From positions 6,902,001 through 6,966,000 of the forward strand of contig NZ_CP050022.2 in assembly GCF_011602485.2 (NCBI RefSeq): 64,000 bases of DNA, written 5' to 3'. The notes beneath the pieces are model-generated. The model saw only the letters and a list, made by a program, of their open reading frames with translations, had not been told where the DNA came from and made no database searches. The position numbers and the translations under genes are program-made. Positions 62,489 through 64,000 of this stretch are shown here, one piece after another. The number at the start of each line of letters is the position of its first letter. Position 1 is the first letter of the stretch. The DNA is from Bradyrhizobium sp. 1(2017). GTDB lineage: Bacteria > Pseudomonadota > Alphaproteobacteria > Rhizobiales > Xanthobacteraceae.

Positions 62489-64000
62489 ATGCGTGACTGT
62501 TTGAACCACCGTGCAGGCTTTGACCGTGTCTTGATGACGGTCGCGGCAACCTTCCTCACGGTGTCGGCCGGCTCAGCCCTGGCGCAGGATCAGGGGCGCA
62601 GCAGCGCCGCAGAGCTTGCGATCGAAGCCGCGATCCCGCGCCCCGAACCGGCCAACGTGCCGCCCCCGACCGCATCCGACATCAAGCTCGACACCACCGC
62701 GACGCTTCAGGACGCGACCAAGGAACCTGCGAAGACCGGGGCCGCACCATCGGTCGACAAGGTCGAGCCGAAGCCTTCCGACGTCGCCACCACGCCTGCC
62801 ACCGAGGCGCCGAAGGGCGAGGTGGCCAAGACAGAATCTGCGACAGAACCTGCGAAGACAGAACCCGCCCAGAGCGAGCCCGCCAAAGCTGACACCGCGA
62901 CCACCACGCCGGCTGCGCCTGCGGCGCCCGCCGCGGCGGCGCCGGCCGCCGAGCCGGTGAAGGCCGCGAGCAACGTTCCCGCTGCCGACCAGCCGGTTGC
63001 CGACAGGCTCAAGGACATCATCGGCGCCAAGACGTCGCGTCATTTCGACCGCAAGAACGAGCGTGCGGCGATCGAGAAGTTTTACGATGCCCGCGGCTTC
63101 GCGCCGGTCTGGACGCAAGGCGGCAGCCTGACCCCGGCGGCCAAGGGCGTGATCGCACGGCTCAAGGATGCGGCCTCCGACGGCCTCAATCCGTCCGACT
63201 ATCCGGTGCCGGATTTCGCCGCCGCGACGACCCCCGATGCGCTCGCCGATGCCGAGCTCAAGCTCACCGCCAGCATGTTCGACTATGCGCGCCAGGCCCA
63301 GAGCGGCCGCATGCACTGGTCGCAGGTCAGTGGCGACATCCTCTACCCCGAGCACCCGGTCGATCCGAACGATGTGCTCGCCAAGGTCACGACCGCGACG
63401 GACTCCTCCGCGGCGCTCGACAGCTACAACCCGCCGCACAAGCTCTACAAGGAGCTGAAGGCCAAGCTCGCGGAGCTGCGCGGCCTGGGCAACGGCCCGG
63501 TGATCGAGATCGCCGACGGTCCGACGCTGAAATACACGCCGGCCGGCAAGAAGCAGGCCGAGATCGTCGTGGAAGATTCGCGCGTGCCGCAGCTGCGCGC
63601 CAAGCTCGGCATCGCCGAGAACGCGAACGACACCCGCTACGACGCCGCGGTCGCCGACGCCGTGCGCAAATTCCAGAGCGGCGCCGAGATGAAGGCGACC
63701 GGCATCCTCGACGACAAGACCGTCAAGGCGCTCAACACGCCCAAGCGCGACAAGCAGATCGACGTGGTGCTGGTGAACATGGAGCGCTGGCGCTGGCTGC
63801 CGCGCGACCTCGGCGCGCCCGCGCTGGGCGACGCCTACGTCATCCTCAACATTCCCGACTACACGCTGAAGGTGATGCAGCGCGGCCAGCAGGTCTGGAC
63901 CACCCGCGTCGTCACCGGCAAGCCGGGCTCGCACGCGACGCCGCTGCTCACCGAGACGATGAAGTACATCACGGTCAATCCGACCTGGAACGTGCCGCCG
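62489..64000 (+). CDS. L,D-transpeptidase, YcbB-like (3' end outside window)
   Basis: Open from ATG 62489 to the window end (504 visible codons). The signal peptide is VLMTVAATFLTVSAGSALAQ. Residues about 40-165 are an Ala/Pro/Glu/Lys-rich linker; then the YcbB-type N-domain (RHFDRKNERAAIEKFYDARGF in part), a peptidoglycan-binding domain (about 370-415, AVADAVRKFQSGAEMKATGIL in part), and the start of the YkuD catalytic domain (DAYVILNIPDYTLKVMQ). The catalytic Cys lies beyond the window. It cross-links peptidoglycan in the periplasm. AAGGGG lies 9 bases before the ATG. Confidence 0.9.
   Translation, partial: MRDCLNHRAGFDRVLMTVAATFLTVSAGSALAQDQGRSSAAELAIEAAIPRPEPANVPPPTASDIKLDTTATLQDATKEPAKTGAAPSVDKVEPKPSDVATTPATEAPKGEVAKTESATEPAKTEPAQSEPAKADTATTTPAAPAAPAAAAPAAEPVKAASNVPAADQPVADRLKDIIGAKTSRHFDRKNERAAIEKFYDARGFAPVWTQGGSLTPAAKGVIARLKDAASDGLNPSDYPVPDFAAATTPDALADAELKLTASMFDYARQAQSGRMHWSQVSGDILYPEHPVDPNDVLAKVTTATDSSAALDSYNPPHKLYKELKAKLAELRGLGNGPVIEIADGPTLKYTPAGKKQAEIVVEDSRVPQLRAKLGIAENANDTRYDAAVADAVRKFQSGAEMKATGILDDKTVKALNTPKRDKQIDVVLVNMERWRWLPRDLGAPALGDAYVILNIPDYTLKVMQRGQQVWTTRVVTGKPGSHATPLLTETMKYITVNPTWNVPP

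Overview
The window is high-GC alphaproteobacterial chromosome, most likely Bradyrhizobium (B. japonicum/diazoefficiens group). Three things point there: HmuP- and HmuQ-type haem genes beside a nirK/nirV/nnrR/hemN denitrification cluster, an order I remember from B. diazoefficiens but could not check; FixK2-type boxes and iron-control-element-like sites; and several palindromic repeat families common in Bradyrhizobium intergenic DNA. I saw no rRNA, tRNA, CRISPR array, insertion sequence or prophage.

Layout. 1-4.3 kb: the end of a 2-hydroxyacid dehydrogenase gene, then a sugar-type ABC transporter (binding protein and two permeases). 4.4-5.7 kb: a secreted phytase-like esterase. 5.8-14.5 kb: a haem-iron island. 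hmuR-hmuQ-hutX-exbB-exbD-tonB run leftward and hmuP-hmuT-hmuU-hmuV run rightward from a shared control region. 14.6-18.3 kb: a MuiA-like DUF4139 protein, an atypical FixJ-like regulator and an AraC-type regulator. 18.3-24.9 kb: a nitrite/NO respiration cluster (nnrS, nnrR, a DUF1858 redox protein, hemN, a small membrane protein, nirK, nirV) with four FixK2/NnrR-type boxes. 25.0-27.8 kb: a ferric-iron ABC transporter behind two tandem iron-control-like motifs. 28-31.6 kb: the two subunits of a 3-oxoacid CoA-transferase and an AsmA-like protein. 31.8-35.0 kb: a second sugar-type ABC transporter. 35.0-38.4 kb: a DUF6622 protein and potGHI. 38.5-44 kb: glpD, a PAS-GGDEF-EAL protein and an FAD oxidoreductase. 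44-46.4 kb: a cluster of very small genes, one behind a LexA-type box, and a diguanylate cyclase. 46.4-49.4 kb: purEK, aqpZ, rpsU. 49.5-55.1 kb: a TPR lipoprotein, a low-complexity membrane-anchored protein, a cupin, chaA-like and NhaD-like antiporters, an alpha/beta hydrolase and a 56-residue protein. 55.1-60.5 kb: split pntAB, a small aa3 oxidase subunit and pepF with a lysine-rich tail. 60.6-64 kb: a sigma-54 response regulator and the 5' part of an L,D-transpeptidase gene.

How the genes fit together. The left half links iron and haem supply to low-oxygen respiration. Haem is imported and degraded, ferric iron is imported, haem is made anaerobically by HemN, and nitrite/NO is handled by NirK, NirV, NnrS and NnrR. 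The most interesting less-described items are the LexA-boxed 72-residue protein, the FixK2-boxed four-cysteine DUF1858 protein, the response regulator that lacks its phosphoacceptor aspartate, and three importer operons that carry no ATPase gene.
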